DNA of 64,000 nucleotides from Mycobacterium sp. E787 (GCF_001668725.1 NZ_LZKL01000033.1:62001-126000); one strand, 5' to 3'. Positions 26,984 through 37,055 are shown, counted from the stretch's first letter. The notes: generated by a model not told the origin, from the sequence alone. A program made the numbers and translations.

Positions 26984-27721
26984 GTGGTGAGAATGCCTCG
27001 GCCTTCGAGACCGCATCCCAGCGTGAAGCCAGGGGTGAAGGTCGACGCGCGCAGCGAACGGTGGCGCGAACACCGCAAGAAGGTGCGCGGCGAAATCGTC
27101 GAGGCGGCGTTTCGCGCCATCGACCGCCTGGGGCCCGACCTGAGCGTGCGGGAGATCGCCGAGGAGGCCGGCACCGCCAAGCCGAAGATCTACCGGCACT
27201 TCCACGACAAGTCCGATCTGTTCCAGGCGATCGGGGAGCGCCTGCGCGACATGTTGTGGGGGGCGATCTTCCCGTCGATCGACCTGAAGACCGACTCGGC
27301 CCGCGAGGTGATCCGGCGCGCCGTCGAGGAGTACGTCATCCTCGTCGACAAGCACCCCAACGTGCTGCGGGTCTTCATTCAGGGCCGCTCGGCGGCGAGT
27401 CCCCAGATCCTCGAGGAGGGCCGCGGCATCACCCTGGCCGTGGCCGACATGTTCGACAACGAGCTGCGCGAGATGGAGCTGGACCACGCGGCGGTCGAGC
27501 TGGCCGGGCACGCGGCGTTCGGCTCGGCGGCCTCGGCCACCGAGTGGTGGTTGGGGCCCGATCCCGACAGCCCGCGGCGCATGCCGCGGGACCAGTTCGT
27601 CGCGCACCTGACGACGATCATGATGGGTGTGATCGTCGGCACGGCGGAAGTGCTCGGCATCTCGATGGACCCTGACCAGCCGATCCACAGCGTGGTGCCC
27701 TCCAAGCCCGCCGCGAGCTGA
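26984..27721 (+). CDS. TetR-family regulator (Rv3050c-like)
   Basis: About 245 residues from GTG 26984; ATG codons at 26972 and 26993 are alternatives. A basic N-terminus (SERWREHRKKVRGEIV) leads into the helix-turn-helix LSVREIAEEAGTAKPKIYRHF. The C-terminal domain includes a WWLGPDPDSPRRM loop. It is followed by the monooxygenase gene with a 104-base gap containing an inverted repeat, so control of the monooxygenase is likely. Confidence 0.85.
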   Translation: MVRMPRPSRPHPSVKPGVKVDARSERWREHRKKVRGEIVEAAFRAIDRLGPDLSVREIAEEAGTAKPKIYRHFHDKSDLFQAIGERLRDMLWGAIFPSIDLKTDSAREVIRRAVEEYVILVDKHPNVLRVFIQGRSAASPQILEEGRGITLAVADMFDNELREMELDHAAVELAGHAAFGSAASATEWWLGPDPDSPRRMPRDQFVAHLTTIMMGVIVGTAEVLGISMDPDQPIHSVVPSKPAAS

Positions 27722-27775
27722 GGACTTTTGGCACGTTGACACCGCCGCGGCGATCGTCAACACTCGTGCCATCCG

Positions 27776-27795
27776 ATACCCTGGGTACCGGGTAT
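27776..27795. promoter_or_regulatory. Candidate operator before the monooxygenase
   Basis: ATACCC and GGGTAT flank an 8-base centre that itself contains GGTACC. It lies about 30 bases before the monooxygenase start and overlaps a TACCCT -10-like hexamer. Confidence 0.35.
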
Positions 27796-27825
27796 TTGCG
27801 TTAGCCAACAGGAAGACCGACCATC

Positions 27826-29385
27826 GTGACCGATGCCATGACACATGTTGAGCCGACTCAGGCGCACGAGCCGGTGCACACCCGCGCCCTGATCATCGGG
27901 ACCGGCTTCTCCGGTCTCGGCATGGCGATCGCGCTGCAGAAGCAGGGCTTCAGCGGGCAAGACTTCGTCATCCTGGAGAAGGCCGGCGACATCGGGGGCA
28001 CCTGGCGCGACAACAGCTACCCCGGCTGCGCGTGCGACATCCCCTCGCACCTCTACTCCTTCTCGTTCGAGCCCAAGCCCGACTGGAAGAACCCGTTCTC
28101 CTACCAGCCCGAGATCTGGGACTACCTGCAGCGAGTCACCGACAAATACGGGCTGCGCCGCTACATCGTCTTCAACTCGCTGGTGGATCGCGGCCACTGG
28201 GACGACGACGAGAACCGCTGGCACGTGTTCACCGCCGACGGGCGCGAATACGTCGCCCAGTTCCTGATCTCCGGGGCGGGCGCGCTGCACATCCCGGCGT
28301 TCCCCGACATCGAGGGCCGCGACGGATTCCGGGGCCCTGCTTTCCATTCCGCGCAGTGGGACCACAGCGTCGACCTGACCGGCAAGCGGGTGGCGATCAT
28401 CGGCACCGGCGCCAGTGCGATCCAGATCGTGCCCGAGATCGTCGGGCAGGTCGCCGAACTGCAGCTCTACCAGCGCACCCCGCCCTGGGTGGTGCCCCGC
28501 TCCAACCCGGACCTGCCGGTGGCCCTGCGCCGCGCCATGGAGAACATCCCCGGGCTGCGCGCACTGACGAGGCTGGGGATCTACTGGGCCCAGGAGGCGC
28601 TGGCGTACGGCATGACCCAGCGGCCCAACGCGCTGAAGGTCATCGAGGCGTACGCCAAATACAACATCCGCCGGTCGGTGAAGGACCGCGAGCTGCGCCG
28701 CAAACTGACCCCCCACTACCGCATCGGCTGCAAGCGAATCCTGAACTCCTCCACCTATTACGGTGCGGTCGCGGACCCGAAGACCCAATTGATCACCGAG
28801 GGCATCCGCCGCATCACGCCGGACGGGATCGTCACCGCCGACGGCCGGGAGCACAAGGCGGACGTGATCGTCTATGCCACCGGCTTCCACGTCACCGACT
28901 CCTACACCTACGTCCAGATCAAGGGGCGGCACGGGGAGGACCTGGTCGACCGCTGGAACCGCGAGGGCATCGGCGCCCACCGCGGCATCACCGTCGCCGA
29001 CGTGCCCAACCTCTTCTTCCTGCTGGGACCCAACACCGGGCTCGGGCACAACTCGGTGGTGTTCATGATCGAATCCCAGATCCATTACGTCGCCGACGCG
29101 ATCAAGACCTGCGACAAGATGGGCGCGCAGGCGCTCGCCCCCACCCGCGAGGCGCAGGACGCCTTCAACGACGAGCTGCAACGTAAGCTGTCGCACTCGG
29201 TGTGGAACACCGGCGGCTGCGCCAGCTGGTATCTCGACGAACACGGCAAGAACACGGTGCTGTGGGGCGGATACACCTGGCAATACTGGCGCGCGACCCG
29301 TTCGGTCAAGCCCGACGAGTACCGGTTCTTCGGGGTCGGCAAGGGCTCACCGGCCAAGCGATCGGCGCCGGCCGCCGTGAACTGA
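27826..29385 (+). CDS. FAD-dependent Baeyer-Villiger-type monooxygenase
   Basis: 519 residues. The FAD fingerprint GTGFSG is at 25-30, the Baeyer-Villiger fingerprint FxGxxxHxxxW is at F168-W178, and the second NADPH-binding Gly motif GTGASA is near 193. It would insert oxygen next to a ketone using NADPH and O2. AGGAAG precedes GTG 27826; ATG 27838 is an alternative start. The upstream TetR suggests inducible expression. Corresponds to Rv3049c, a monooxygenase of unknown substrate. Confidence 0.9.
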   Translation: MTDAMTHVEPTQAHEPVHTRALIIGTGFSGLGMAIALQKQGFSGQDFVILEKAGDIGGTWRDNSYPGCACDIPSHLYSFSFEPKPDWKNPFSYQPEIWDYLQRVTDKYGLRRYIVFNSLVDRGHWDDDENRWHVFTADGREYVAQFLISGAGALHIPAFPDIEGRDGFRGPAFHSAQWDHSVDLTGKRVAIIGTGASAIQIVPEIVGQVAELQLYQRTPPWVVPRSNPDLPVALRRAMENIPGLRALTRLGIYWAQEALAYGMTQRPNALKVIEAYAKYNIRRSVKDRELRRKLTPHYRIGCKRILNSSTYYGAVADPKTQLITEGIRRITPDGIVTADGREHKADVIVYATGFHVTDSYTYVQIKGRHGEDLVDRWNREGIGAHRGITVADVPNLFFLLGPNTGLGHNSVVFMIESQIHYVADAIKTCDKMGAQALAPTREAQDAFNDELQRKLSHSVWNTGGCASWYLDEHGKNTVLWGGYTWQYWRATRSVKPDEYRFFGVGKGSPAKRSAPAAVN

Positions 29386-29455
29386 CCGCGGCGCCCGTCG
29401 TACGGGGGCGTCGGGCCGCAGGCCTGGGTGCCGGTGCGACACAATCGAAAGCGCT

Positions 29456-30757
29456 ATGTGGAGTAGTCAGTCCGTCCGGAAAAGGCTCGCACGCGCCGAA
29501 GAGTCGCCCGCACCGATCGCCCCGCCCGACACCTTCGACGACGGCGAGATCGCGGCGATGCTGCGCGAACTCGGCCTTGCGATGATCGAGATGATGCACC
29601 CGACGCATCTGGTGCGGGGGCGCCTGCGGCGCGTCATCGTCCGCTACACGACCAAAGACGTGCGGATCGTGGTGTTGCCGACGGTCATGCTCATCCAGTT
29701 GGGCAACGAGAGTTACGAGATCGACGTGACCAGGCCGGCGGGCTTCCGATTGGATCTGGCCGGACGCATCGACGAGATCACCCGCCTGGCCACACTCGGC
29801 GCCATCGCGCCGGCGGACGCGGTGGCCGCGCTGGCCGAGGCCCGCGCGATGCCGCCGCGCTTCAACCCGCTGCTGACGGTGGGCGGCTACGTGATCACCA
29901 CACTGGGCTTCGGCATGATCATCAACCCGACGTGGGCGTCGCTGTGGGGGCACGCGTTTCTCGGGGCGGTCGTCGGCGTGATTCTGCTTGCGGCACGGTT
30001 CGTTCCGGCGTTGAACGCCATCGCGCCGACCCTGGCGGCGATGACCGTGACGGTGTTGGCCACCTGGTTTGTCGCCGACGCCGCCAACGACGGCCTGATG
30101 CGGGTGATCGCGCCCTCGCTGGTGGCGATGCTGCCCGGGCTGGCGTTGACGGTCGGTGCGATGGAGCTGGCGGGATCGGAGATCATCGCCGGCGCGAGCC
30201 GCCTCATCTACGGCGTCGTCCAGTTGATGCTGCTGGTGTTCGGGGTGGCGCTGGGCGTGGCGCTGGCGGGCAACGTCGCACCCCAGCAACCCTCGCCGCA
30301 AATCGGCCCCTGGGGTTTTTATGTGGCGATCCTGGTGATCGGCGTCGGGCTGTACGTCTACCTGTCCGCGCCGCGCGGATCGCTGGTCTGGTTGACCCTG
30401 GCGGTCGCCGCGGCGCTGATCGGGCAGAAGCTCGGCAGTTTGTTTCTGACCCCGGCGCACGCGGGCGCGCTAGGGGCCGCACTCGTCCTGCCGGTTGCGC
30501 TGATCGCCGCGCGTCTCAAACACGCACCGCCGGCCCTGGTGATGGTGCTGGCGGCGTTTTGGTCGCTGGTGCCCGGAGCGTTGAGCTTCGAGACGCTGTC
30601 GCAGGCCGCCACCGGCGGACCCGCCGATCTTTCAACGTTGATCAGCGCGGTCGCGACGGTGTTCTCGATCGCGCTGGGCACCCTGATCAGCTGGAGTGTC
30701 GTCAACTCCGTGCTGCTGGGGCGACGCGGCGTTCGGTCCGCGTCGCGGGCTTTGTGA
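29456..30757 (+). CDS. ThrE-family threonine/serine exporter-like protein
   Basis: 433 residues in the fused arrangement of ThrE. A cytoplasmic N-terminal region (about 1-120) with EIAAMLRELGLAMIEMMHPTH and RVIVRYTT is followed by about ten membrane segments split into two blocks around VFGVALGVALAGN. Family members export amino acids such as threonine. It is not at this place in M. tuberculosis, where the monooxygenase gene is next to nrdF2. It begins 70 bases after the monooxygenase gene and converges with the following TetR. Confidence 0.75.
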   Translation: MWSSQSVRKRLARAEESPAPIAPPDTFDDGEIAAMLRELGLAMIEMMHPTHLVRGRLRRVIVRYTTKDVRIVVLPTVMLIQLGNESYEIDVTRPAGFRLDLAGRIDEITRLATLGAIAPADAVAALAEARAMPPRFNPLLTVGGYVITTLGFGMIINPTWASLWGHAFLGAVVGVILLAARFVPALNAIAPTLAAMTVTVLATWFVADAANDGLMRVIAPSLVAMLPGLALTVGAMELAGSEIIAGASRLIYGVVQLMLLVFGVALGVALAGNVAPQQPSPQIGPWGFYVAILVIGVGLYVYLSAPRGSLVWLTLAVAAALIGQKLGSLFLTPAHAGALGAALVLPVALIAARLKHAPPALVMVLAAFWSLVPGALSFETLSQAATGGPADLSTLISAVATVFSIALGTLISWSVVNSVLLGRRGVRSASRAL

Positions 30758-30768
30758 GGCGCGCCCGG

Positions 30769-31317
30769 TCAGGACCAGCGCTGCAAAAGGTCGGTGAAGG
30801 CCTTCGCGGCCGCGTCCACGCCGGCGTCGTCATTCGTGGCCACCAGATCCAGCAGCAGGCCGCGGGTGACGGCCAGCCCGAGCCTGGCCAGCGCGCCGTC
30901 ATAGGCGACACCGGCGGCGGCCGACTCGACCTCGCGCAGCCACCCGTCCACGGCGCCGGGGACCAGTCGCGTGAACGGCTCTTCGCCCTGGGCGGCGCGC
31001 GCATAGCACTCGAAGAAGAGCCGTTCGAGTTGGCGCAGTTCGGGGCGACGAAGGTCGGCCCACATCGCGGCGAAGCCGTCGGCCGGATCGTGCGGCAGGC
31101 CGGGGACGAGGGCCAGCTGGCGGCGCTCGGCCTCCTCGACGATCGCGATCAGCAGGTCTTCGCGAGAACCGAAGTGGTGCAACAACATCCGGTGACTGGT
31201 GCCGACCGCGGCGGCGACATCGCGGAGCGAACGGTTGCCGATGCCGTTGGCGGCGAACTCGTCGAAGAGTGCGTGCAGCAGTTCGCGGCGCCGTTCGGTG
31301 TCAGGCGTGCGGGCCAT
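30769..31317 (-). CDS. TetR-family regulator
   Basis: 182 residues. Helix-turn-helix RSLRDVAAAVGTSHRMLLHHFGSREDLL near the N-terminus, then a helical ligand domain. The start overlaps the SRPBCC gene by 17 bases, so the two are translated from one mRNA. An operator-like palindrome overlaps the SRPBCC start, suggesting autoregulation. Confidence 0.85.
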   Translation of the reverse strand: MARTPDTERRRELLHALFDEFAANGIGNRSLRDVAAAVGTSHRMLLHHFGSREDLLIAIVEEAERRQLALVPGLPHDPADGFAAMWADLRRPELRQLERLFFECYARAAQGEEPFTRLVPGAVDGWLREVESAAAGVAYDGALARLGLAVTRGLLLDLVATNDDAGVDAAAKAFTDLLQRWS

Positions 31318-31747
31318 GGGCGCGGCTGAGCTGCTCAGACCGGGCCTTGAGGCCCTCGGCCTCGAGCTTGAGGTAGCGCTTGGTCCGCTTGACCGTCAAC
31401 CGGCCGACCAGCGCGCCGAGCACACCTCGCTGATCGAGCTCCTGGCGCACGCACGCCCGGCCGCCGGGTAGGGCGGTGACGTGGTGGCGGGCGGTCACCA
31501 GCACGCCGGGGGCGCGGTATGCCCACGTCCAGGAGGCGCCGGGTTGGATCTCGGTGACCTGCCATACCAGCTTCTGCATGCCGGGTTGTTTGATCGCGAA
31601 CCGCCTGCCGACGGCCAGGGCGGAGCCGTCCCGCCCGGTCAGGGACGTCACTGATGGGGTCCACTCGGGCCAGCGTTCGACGTCGCTGAAGACGTCCCAT
31701 ACGACCTGCGGCGCTGCGTCGATGTCGATGCTGTCTGCGGTAATCAT
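31301..31747 (-). CDS. SRPBCC/polyketide cyclase-like protein
   Basis: 148 residues of the START/SRPBCC helix-grip fold: the start SIDIDAAPQVVWDVFSDVERWPEWTPSV is characteristic, and GASWTWAYRAPGV forms later strands. Such proteins bind hydrophobic ligands; no specific reaction can be given. It is the first gene of a two-gene operon with the overlapping TetR gene. The ATG at 31747 lies exactly 7 bases after a TACCAT -10 hexamer, so the mRNA appears leaderless. Confidence 0.75.
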   Translation of the reverse strand: MITADSIDIDAAPQVVWDVFSDVERWPEWTPSVTSLTGRDGSALAVGRRFAIKQPGMQKLVWQVTEIQPGASWTWAYRAPGVLVTARHHVTALPGGRACVRQELDQRGVLGALVGRLTVKRTKRYLKLEAEGLKARSEQLSRAHGPHA

Positions 31748-31763
31748 GTACCAAATGGTACAT
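31746..31763. promoter_or_regulatory. Palindromic operator overlapping -10 and start codon
   Basis: ATGTACCA-AA-TGGTACAT, 8-2-8, covers the minus-strand TACCAT -10 (31760-31755) and the first bases of the SRPBCC start codon. Binding here would block transcription initiation directly. Confidence 0.6.
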
Positions 31764-31787
31764 AAACCGCCGGGCTGTGCCTAGGGC

Positions 31788-33362
31788 CTATCCGACGCGG
31801 GCGTTGAGGTGCTTGAGGGCCGCCTCGGCGCCGTTCCAGCCGGGGATACCGGTCACCCCCGGGCCCGGGTGGGTGCACTGGCCGCACAGGAAGAGCCCGT
31901 CGACCGGCGTGGCGAACTTGTCGGCGCCCTCGACGACGCGGCCCGTCCACAGCTGGTTGGGCTGCAGCAGGCCGTGCGAGTAGTCGCCGGCGTGTGCGCT
32001 GAAGGTGCTGCCGAAATAGCGGTTGGAGAAGACGACGCGATTGGTGATCGAGTCGGCGAACCCGGGCGCGAACGTGTCGAAGATTCTCACGCAGGTGTCG
32101 GCGTATTGCTCCTTCCAGCTTCGGTTTTCGTCCGCGTCCAGCCCGGTGGGGAAGTAGGGCGTGAAAATCGTTGCGCTGTGCTTGCCTTCGGGCGCCAGCG
32201 ACGAGTCGACCATGCTGGGGATGTACAGATAGGTCGGCGGGGCGTCGGGGAGCTGCCCCTTGCGGTATTGCTCCCAGGCGTCGCTGATGTATTCCGGCGA
32301 CGGCGCGTACGCGACGGTGGGACACCATTGGCCGTTGTCGTGCATGAACGGCTGCAGCCGCTCGATCCACTGCGGCGCCTGGTCGATGGTCAGGTGCGCC
32401 TGGATGTAGCCGAGGTTGAAGTTGATCTCCTTGACCTTGCGGATGTAGTCCGGCGGAAAGTTCTGCGCGCCGGCCAGATTCACGAAGGTGGTGTAGGGGT
32501 CGAGCGACGAGAGCATCGCGTCGGCCGAAATCGTTGTGCCGTCGCGCAATTCGATCCCGGTGGCGCGGCCGTCGGCGACCAGGACCCGCTTCACGTGCTG
32601 CTTGAGCTGCACCTCGGCGCCCAACGCTTCGGCGCGGCGGCACAGCGCCGCGCTCAGGGCCCCGATGCCGCCGCGCGGCATGATGTACTCGACGTTGCCG
32701 CCGCCGATCAGGTAGTGGTACAGCGTCGACGCGTTGGAGCCCGGGGTCCAGGGGCCGCCGTCGAAGGCGTCGATGGACATCGCCGCCAGCGAGCCCTGGA
32801 TGCAGCGGGCCTGATCCGGCGCCAGGAAGCGCCGGACGGTGTCCATGGTGCTGCCGTACCACATCTGGGCGAAATCGTGGCGGTCTTCCGGTGTGGGCTG
32901 GGAGGCGATCACCTCGACGATGTCCAGCGGCGGCCCGAACGCCGAGTCGACGAAATACGGTGCGAATCGGCCGATGTGGGCGAACAGGGCGCCCAGGGCC
33001 GCCGCGGTGTCGGCGCCGTGGTCGTCTAGCAGGTGGCGCGCCATGCGTGCCAGGTCGTTGTACATCACGAACGGGGTGTCGGCCTCGTCGCCGAAGGTGC
33101 ACGTCGACGTCCACTGATCCATCAGCTCGAAGCCCCACTCGGTGAGCTCCAGCCGCTCGGTCATCTCCTGGCGCCAGATGAGCACCGCCCACGCGCCGAC
33201 GCTGTGCTTGTACCCGTCGAACAGTTCGCGGGTCGCGGCCATCCCGCCCAGGAAGTTGGCCCGTTCGGCGACAAGCACTTTCGCGCCGCCCTTCGCCAGC
33301 ACGTTCGCGGCGACCAAACCGTTGTGACCTGCCCCGATGACGATCGCGTCATAGTCCGCCAT
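31788..33362 (-). CDS. Phytoene-dehydrogenase-like FAD oxidoreductase
   Basis: 524 residues. The N-terminal dinucleotide motif is AIVIGAGHNGL at 6-16, followed by LVAERANFLGGMA, and the C-terminal FAD motif is GLFLCGQCTHPGPGVTGIPG. This is the carotenoid isomerase/desaturase-related family that also includes PYROXD2-like proteins; the substrate may not be a carotenoid. No other carotenoid genes adjoin. It is divergent from a TetR gene with repeat sequences in the 75-base gap. Confidence 0.8.
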   Translation of the reverse strand: MADYDAIVIGAGHNGLVAANVLAKGGAKVLVAERANFLGGMAATRELFDGYKHSVGAWAVLIWRQEMTERLELTEWGFELMDQWTSTCTFGDEADTPFVMYNDLARMARHLLDDHGADTAAALGALFAHIGRFAPYFVDSAFGPPLDIVEVIASQPTPEDRHDFAQMWYGSTMDTVRRFLAPDQARCIQGSLAAMSIDAFDGGPWTPGSNASTLYHYLIGGGNVEYIMPRGGIGALSAALCRRAEALGAEVQLKQHVKRVLVADGRATGIELRDGTTISADAMLSSLDPYTTFVNLAGAQNFPPDYIRKVKEINFNLGYIQAHLTIDQAPQWIERLQPFMHDNGQWCPTVAYAPSPEYISDAWEQYRKGQLPDAPPTYLYIPSMVDSSLAPEGKHSATIFTPYFPTGLDADENRSWKEQYADTCVRIFDTFAPGFADSITNRVVFSNRYFGSTFSAHAGDYSHGLLQPNQLWTGRVVEGADKFATPVDGLFLCGQCTHPGPGVTGIPGWNGAEAALKHLNARVG

Positions 33363-33398
33363 GCCGACTCCTCCGGTAGTGACCCGACAGCAGGCACA

Positions 33399-33435
33399 AT
33401 GTCACATATGACATATTTGCGTCAATGGTGACATT
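33399..33435. promoter_or_regulatory. Inverted repeats before the divergent TetR
   Basis: AATGTCAC (33399-33406) and GTGACATT (33428-33435) are exact inverted copies 21 bases apart; the first overlaps TGTCA-CATA-TGACA (33400-33413). These could be half or whole TetR sites for both divergent genes. Confidence 0.4.
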
Positions 33436-33437
33436 TG

Positions 33438-34055
33438 GTGTCTCCTTGGTCCGTGGAATCTCGTGGACAGCGCACCCGTCAGGCGCTGCAGCAGGCGGCG
33501 ATGAAGCGCTTCGTCGCCGACGGCGTGCACCGGACCAGCGTTTCGGATATCGCCGCCGACGTCGGGGTCACCGAGCGAACGTTCTATCGGCACTTCCCGT
33601 CCAAGCACGCGGTGATCTTCGCCGATTACGACATCGGCTTCGAATGGTTCGCCCGCGCCCTGGCGTTGCGACCACACGGGGAACCCATCGCGGCGTCGGT
33701 GCGAAAGGCCATGGACGCCTTCCCCTTTGATTTCGCGATGGTCCGCGAGGCGGCCACGATCCGGTCCCGCGACCTCGACCAGGACATCATCACCACCCAC
33801 ATCCGGCGGATGCGCGATCAGGTCGCCGACGAGATCGGCCGCTTCATCCACGAGCGTTCCGCGCCCAGCGCCGAGGGGGCGATGATCGCCGACATCGCGG
33901 CGCAAAGCCTCGCCACCGCCGTCTTCGCGTCGCTCGAGGCCTGGATGAGCACCGGCGGCGAGGATGTCGACGAACTCAGTCGCCTCACCGATGTCGCGCT
34001 GCGCGCCCTCGAGGACGGCCTCACGCACACCTTGCGAGAGGTCGGATTGGAATGA
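33438..34055 (+). CDS. TetR-family regulator
   Basis: About 205 residues from GTG 33438; GTG 33453 is a good alternative that leaves the N-terminus VESRGQRTRQALQ intact. The helix-turn-helix TSVSDIAADVGVTERTFYRHFPSKHAVIF is clear. It is divergent from the phytoene-dehydrogenase-like gene, its probable target. It ends 113 bases before nrdF2 and is otherwise unrelated to it. Confidence 0.85.
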   Translation: MSPWSVESRGQRTRQALQQAAMKRFVADGVHRTSVSDIAADVGVTERTFYRHFPSKHAVIFADYDIGFEWFARALALRPHGEPIAASVRKAMDAFPFDFAMVREAATIRSRDLDQDIITTHIRRMRDQVADEIGRFIHERSAPSAEGAMIADIAAQSLATAVFASLEAWMSTGGEDVDELSRLTDVALRALEDGLTHTLREVGLE

Positions 34056-34071
34056 CGCCACGACACGGCGA

Positions 34072-34119
34072 ACACAAGTGGTTGTGTTGCCGCGCCTTGT
34101 CGTACCCCAGGGGTAGTGT
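34072..34119 (+). promoter_or_regulatory. Paired NrdR-box-like sites before nrdF2
   Basis: ACACAAGTGGTTGTGT (34072-34087; AACACAA-GTGG-TTGTGTT is a perfect inverted repeat) and ACCCCAGGGGTAGTGT (34104-34119) start 32 bases apart, the same spacing as before nrdH. Matches to ACACWATATATWGTGT are 12 and 10 of 16. Confidence 0.6.
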
Positions 34120-34155
34120 TTGTGGCCTGGATATCAAAGGCAAACCGGCTGGTGA

Positions 34156-35142
<987 letters not shown>

Positions 35143-35341
35143 ACCTGCGGATGTCAGCGAAGCGGCGACCGAAGACCCGCCGCGGGAGGCCGCACAACTT
35201 CACGGGGCAGAAGTCAATTAAATCTTCGTAAAACAGACTTTTGCCCTTCTTTATCTGGTCTACTCATGACGTCGGGCCCACTGTTCCTACCGCTTTCTCT
35301 CGCTGTGCGCAGCAACGCTTTTTTGGGGGGTTCGCCGACGG

Positions 35342-36478
35342 ATGTCCCGGCCGAGGTATTGGCCTAATAGGCCTGACAAGTACGAGTGGATCAAGGCGTT
35401 TCTGCGTCAGCGGGGACGGTTACGAGCCGCGCAGCGGATCATGGCCGTTGTCTGCGCGGCGGCGGCGCTGCCGCCGTTGACCGTGTTGTTCAGCCAGCAC
35501 CGGCAGAGCGAGGCCGCGGTGGTCATGGGCGGCCTCACCGCCGCGTTCACCATCGGCATGACCGTTTTCTGGCTGATGCGTTTTCCAACGCGACGGCAGT
35601 CAGAGGCCGCCGCCGCCGTTGGCGTGCTGTTGGTCGGCGGGTGGAGCTTGGTCCAGCCCACCGCGGCCCTCTCCGTCCTGGCCTGTACCGCCACGACGGT
35701 CACCGGGGCCTACAGCGCAATATTTCACCGTCGAAAGGTCGTGGTGTTCCACTCGGCGGTGGCTGTCGCGGTCGCGCTGGCGGCGGTGGCGCGCCTGGCC
35801 GGCCACGTCGGCATCGCCGCGGCGATAGCGGCGTTCTGGCTGATCACCTTCGTCAATGCGTCTGTGCTGCTTGGTGCATGGGGCCTGTCGCAGGCAATGG
35901 GGGGGTACGCGCAGCGCTCGGAGGAGGACGCGCTCACCGGTCTGCTGAACCGGCGCGCATTCGTCGAGACGGTCGGCAATCGGCTCGCGGACCCGTCCCG
36001 CGCGCACACGCATCTGACCGTGGTGATGCTCGATCTCGACAACTTCAAACGCATCAACGACACCCACGGACATTCCGTCGGTGATGACGCGCTCCGGGCG
36101 GTGAGCGGGCTGCTGATCGAGCACACGCCTCCCGACGCCGTCATCTGTCGCGCCGGCGGCGAAGAGTTCCTCATCGCGCTGACGTGCGCGACTTCCGAGA
36201 TAGCACCGCTGGCGGCGCGGATTTGCGCTGCCCTGACCGGCCTTTCCCCGAAGATGACGGCGAGCATCGGCACCGCCAGCGCCGAGTTGACATCGTTCGG
36301 CGGTCGCGAGAGCCACGCCGGCATCGAGGAGCTGATCGCGATCGCCGACCGCGCGATGTACGCCGCCAAACGCAGCGGCGGGAACCAGGCTCGCCACGAA
36401 AGCCGGGTGGCCGGGCCGGGCAACGGCCGTCCGACGCGAAGCGCCACTTCCTCGCCGGCTCCGGCTCGCGGTGCGTGA
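35342..36478 (+). CDS. Membrane diguanylate cyclase (GGDEF)
   Basis: 378 residues. About six membrane segments (35-190) precede a GGDEF domain (about 205-350) with LDLDNFKRINDTHGHSVGD and the active-site variant GGEEF. It should make cyclic di-GMP from two GTP. Upstream of GGEEF, where the inhibitory RxxD I-site normally sits, the sequence is TPPD, so product inhibition may be absent. A 30-residue low-complexity tail ends the protein. The 199-base gap before it is AT-richer than its surroundings and probably contains the promoter; the ATG has no strong ribosome-binding site. Confidence 0.8.
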   Translation: MSRPRYWPNRPDKYEWIKAFLRQRGRLRAAQRIMAVVCAAAALPPLTVLFSQHRQSEAAVVMGGLTAAFTIGMTVFWLMRFPTRRQSEAAAAVGVLLVGGWSLVQPTAALSVLACTATTVTGAYSAIFHRRKVVVFHSAVAVAVALAAVARLAGHVGIAAAIAAFWLITFVNASVLLGAWGLSQAMGGYAQRSEEDALTGLLNRRAFVETVGNRLADPSRAHTHLTVVMLDLDNFKRINDTHGHSVGDDALRAVSGLLIEHTPPDAVICRAGGEEFLIALTCATSEIAPLAARICAALTGLSPKMTASIGTASAELTSFGGRESHAGIEELIAIADRAMYAAKRSGGNQARHESRVAGPGNGRPTRSATSSPAPARGA

Positions 36479-36563
36479 TCGGCGAGGCCGTCGCCCTGAC
36501 GTCTGACGGCCGTAGCTCGCTCGCGGCGCTGCGGCCAAGCCCAGGTCGGGCAGGATGTGGGGA

Positions 36564-37055
36564 ATGAGCAGTGACGACAGCGTGGGTGCGGCAGACTTCC
36601 GTCGCGCATTGGCGCTCATCCGGCATGGCGAGCGCGGCGACGTGGCGGGCATGCGCGTCATCGTCGACGATGAAGTCATCCCGGCTGGTCGGCTGCCACA
36701 GTTGATCCGCGCCACCATCTCCATCCTGTGGCAACTGATGGCTCAGCTCTGCGAACCGGAAGAAGTCGCGGAGATCGGCGAAACCCTGACCTTGGCGTCC
36801 GCCGACGACGAGATCGGCCTGGACCGTGACAATCGGCTGGTGGCTCGGATGGCCATGGCACAACATTCGGGAGATCCCGGCGCCGAGTACGAGGTGCTGC
36901 GCGACGCGGACAGGGCGCCCGACGGTCTGGTCCGCCTCGCCCTCACCGCCGCCGGTGTGGTCTCCGCGTTGTTGCCCGTGCTGCGCACCCCGGACGGCCG
37001 GCAGTTGCTCGACAACTTGGCGATCCAAGCCTCGCGTGACGAGAACAGCCGATGA
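36564..37055 (+). CDS. Uncharacterised 163-residue helical protein
   Basis: The ATG at 36564 follows GTGGGGA; another ATG nine bases upstream is weaker. The sequence looks mostly helical, with acidic residues in DVAGMRVIVDDE and EPEEVAEIGETL, and no membrane segment or catalytic motif. It resembles no family I can name with confidence. It lies 85 bases after the GGDEF gene on the same strand and could be co-transcribed. Confidence 0.6.
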   Translation: MSSDDSVGAADFRRALALIRHGERGDVAGMRVIVDDEVIPAGRLPQLIRATISILWQLMAQLCEPEEVAEIGETLTLASADDEIGLDRDNRLVARMAMAQHSGDPGAEYEVLRDADRAPDGLVRLALTAAGVVSALLPVLRTPDGRQLLDNLAIQASRDENSR

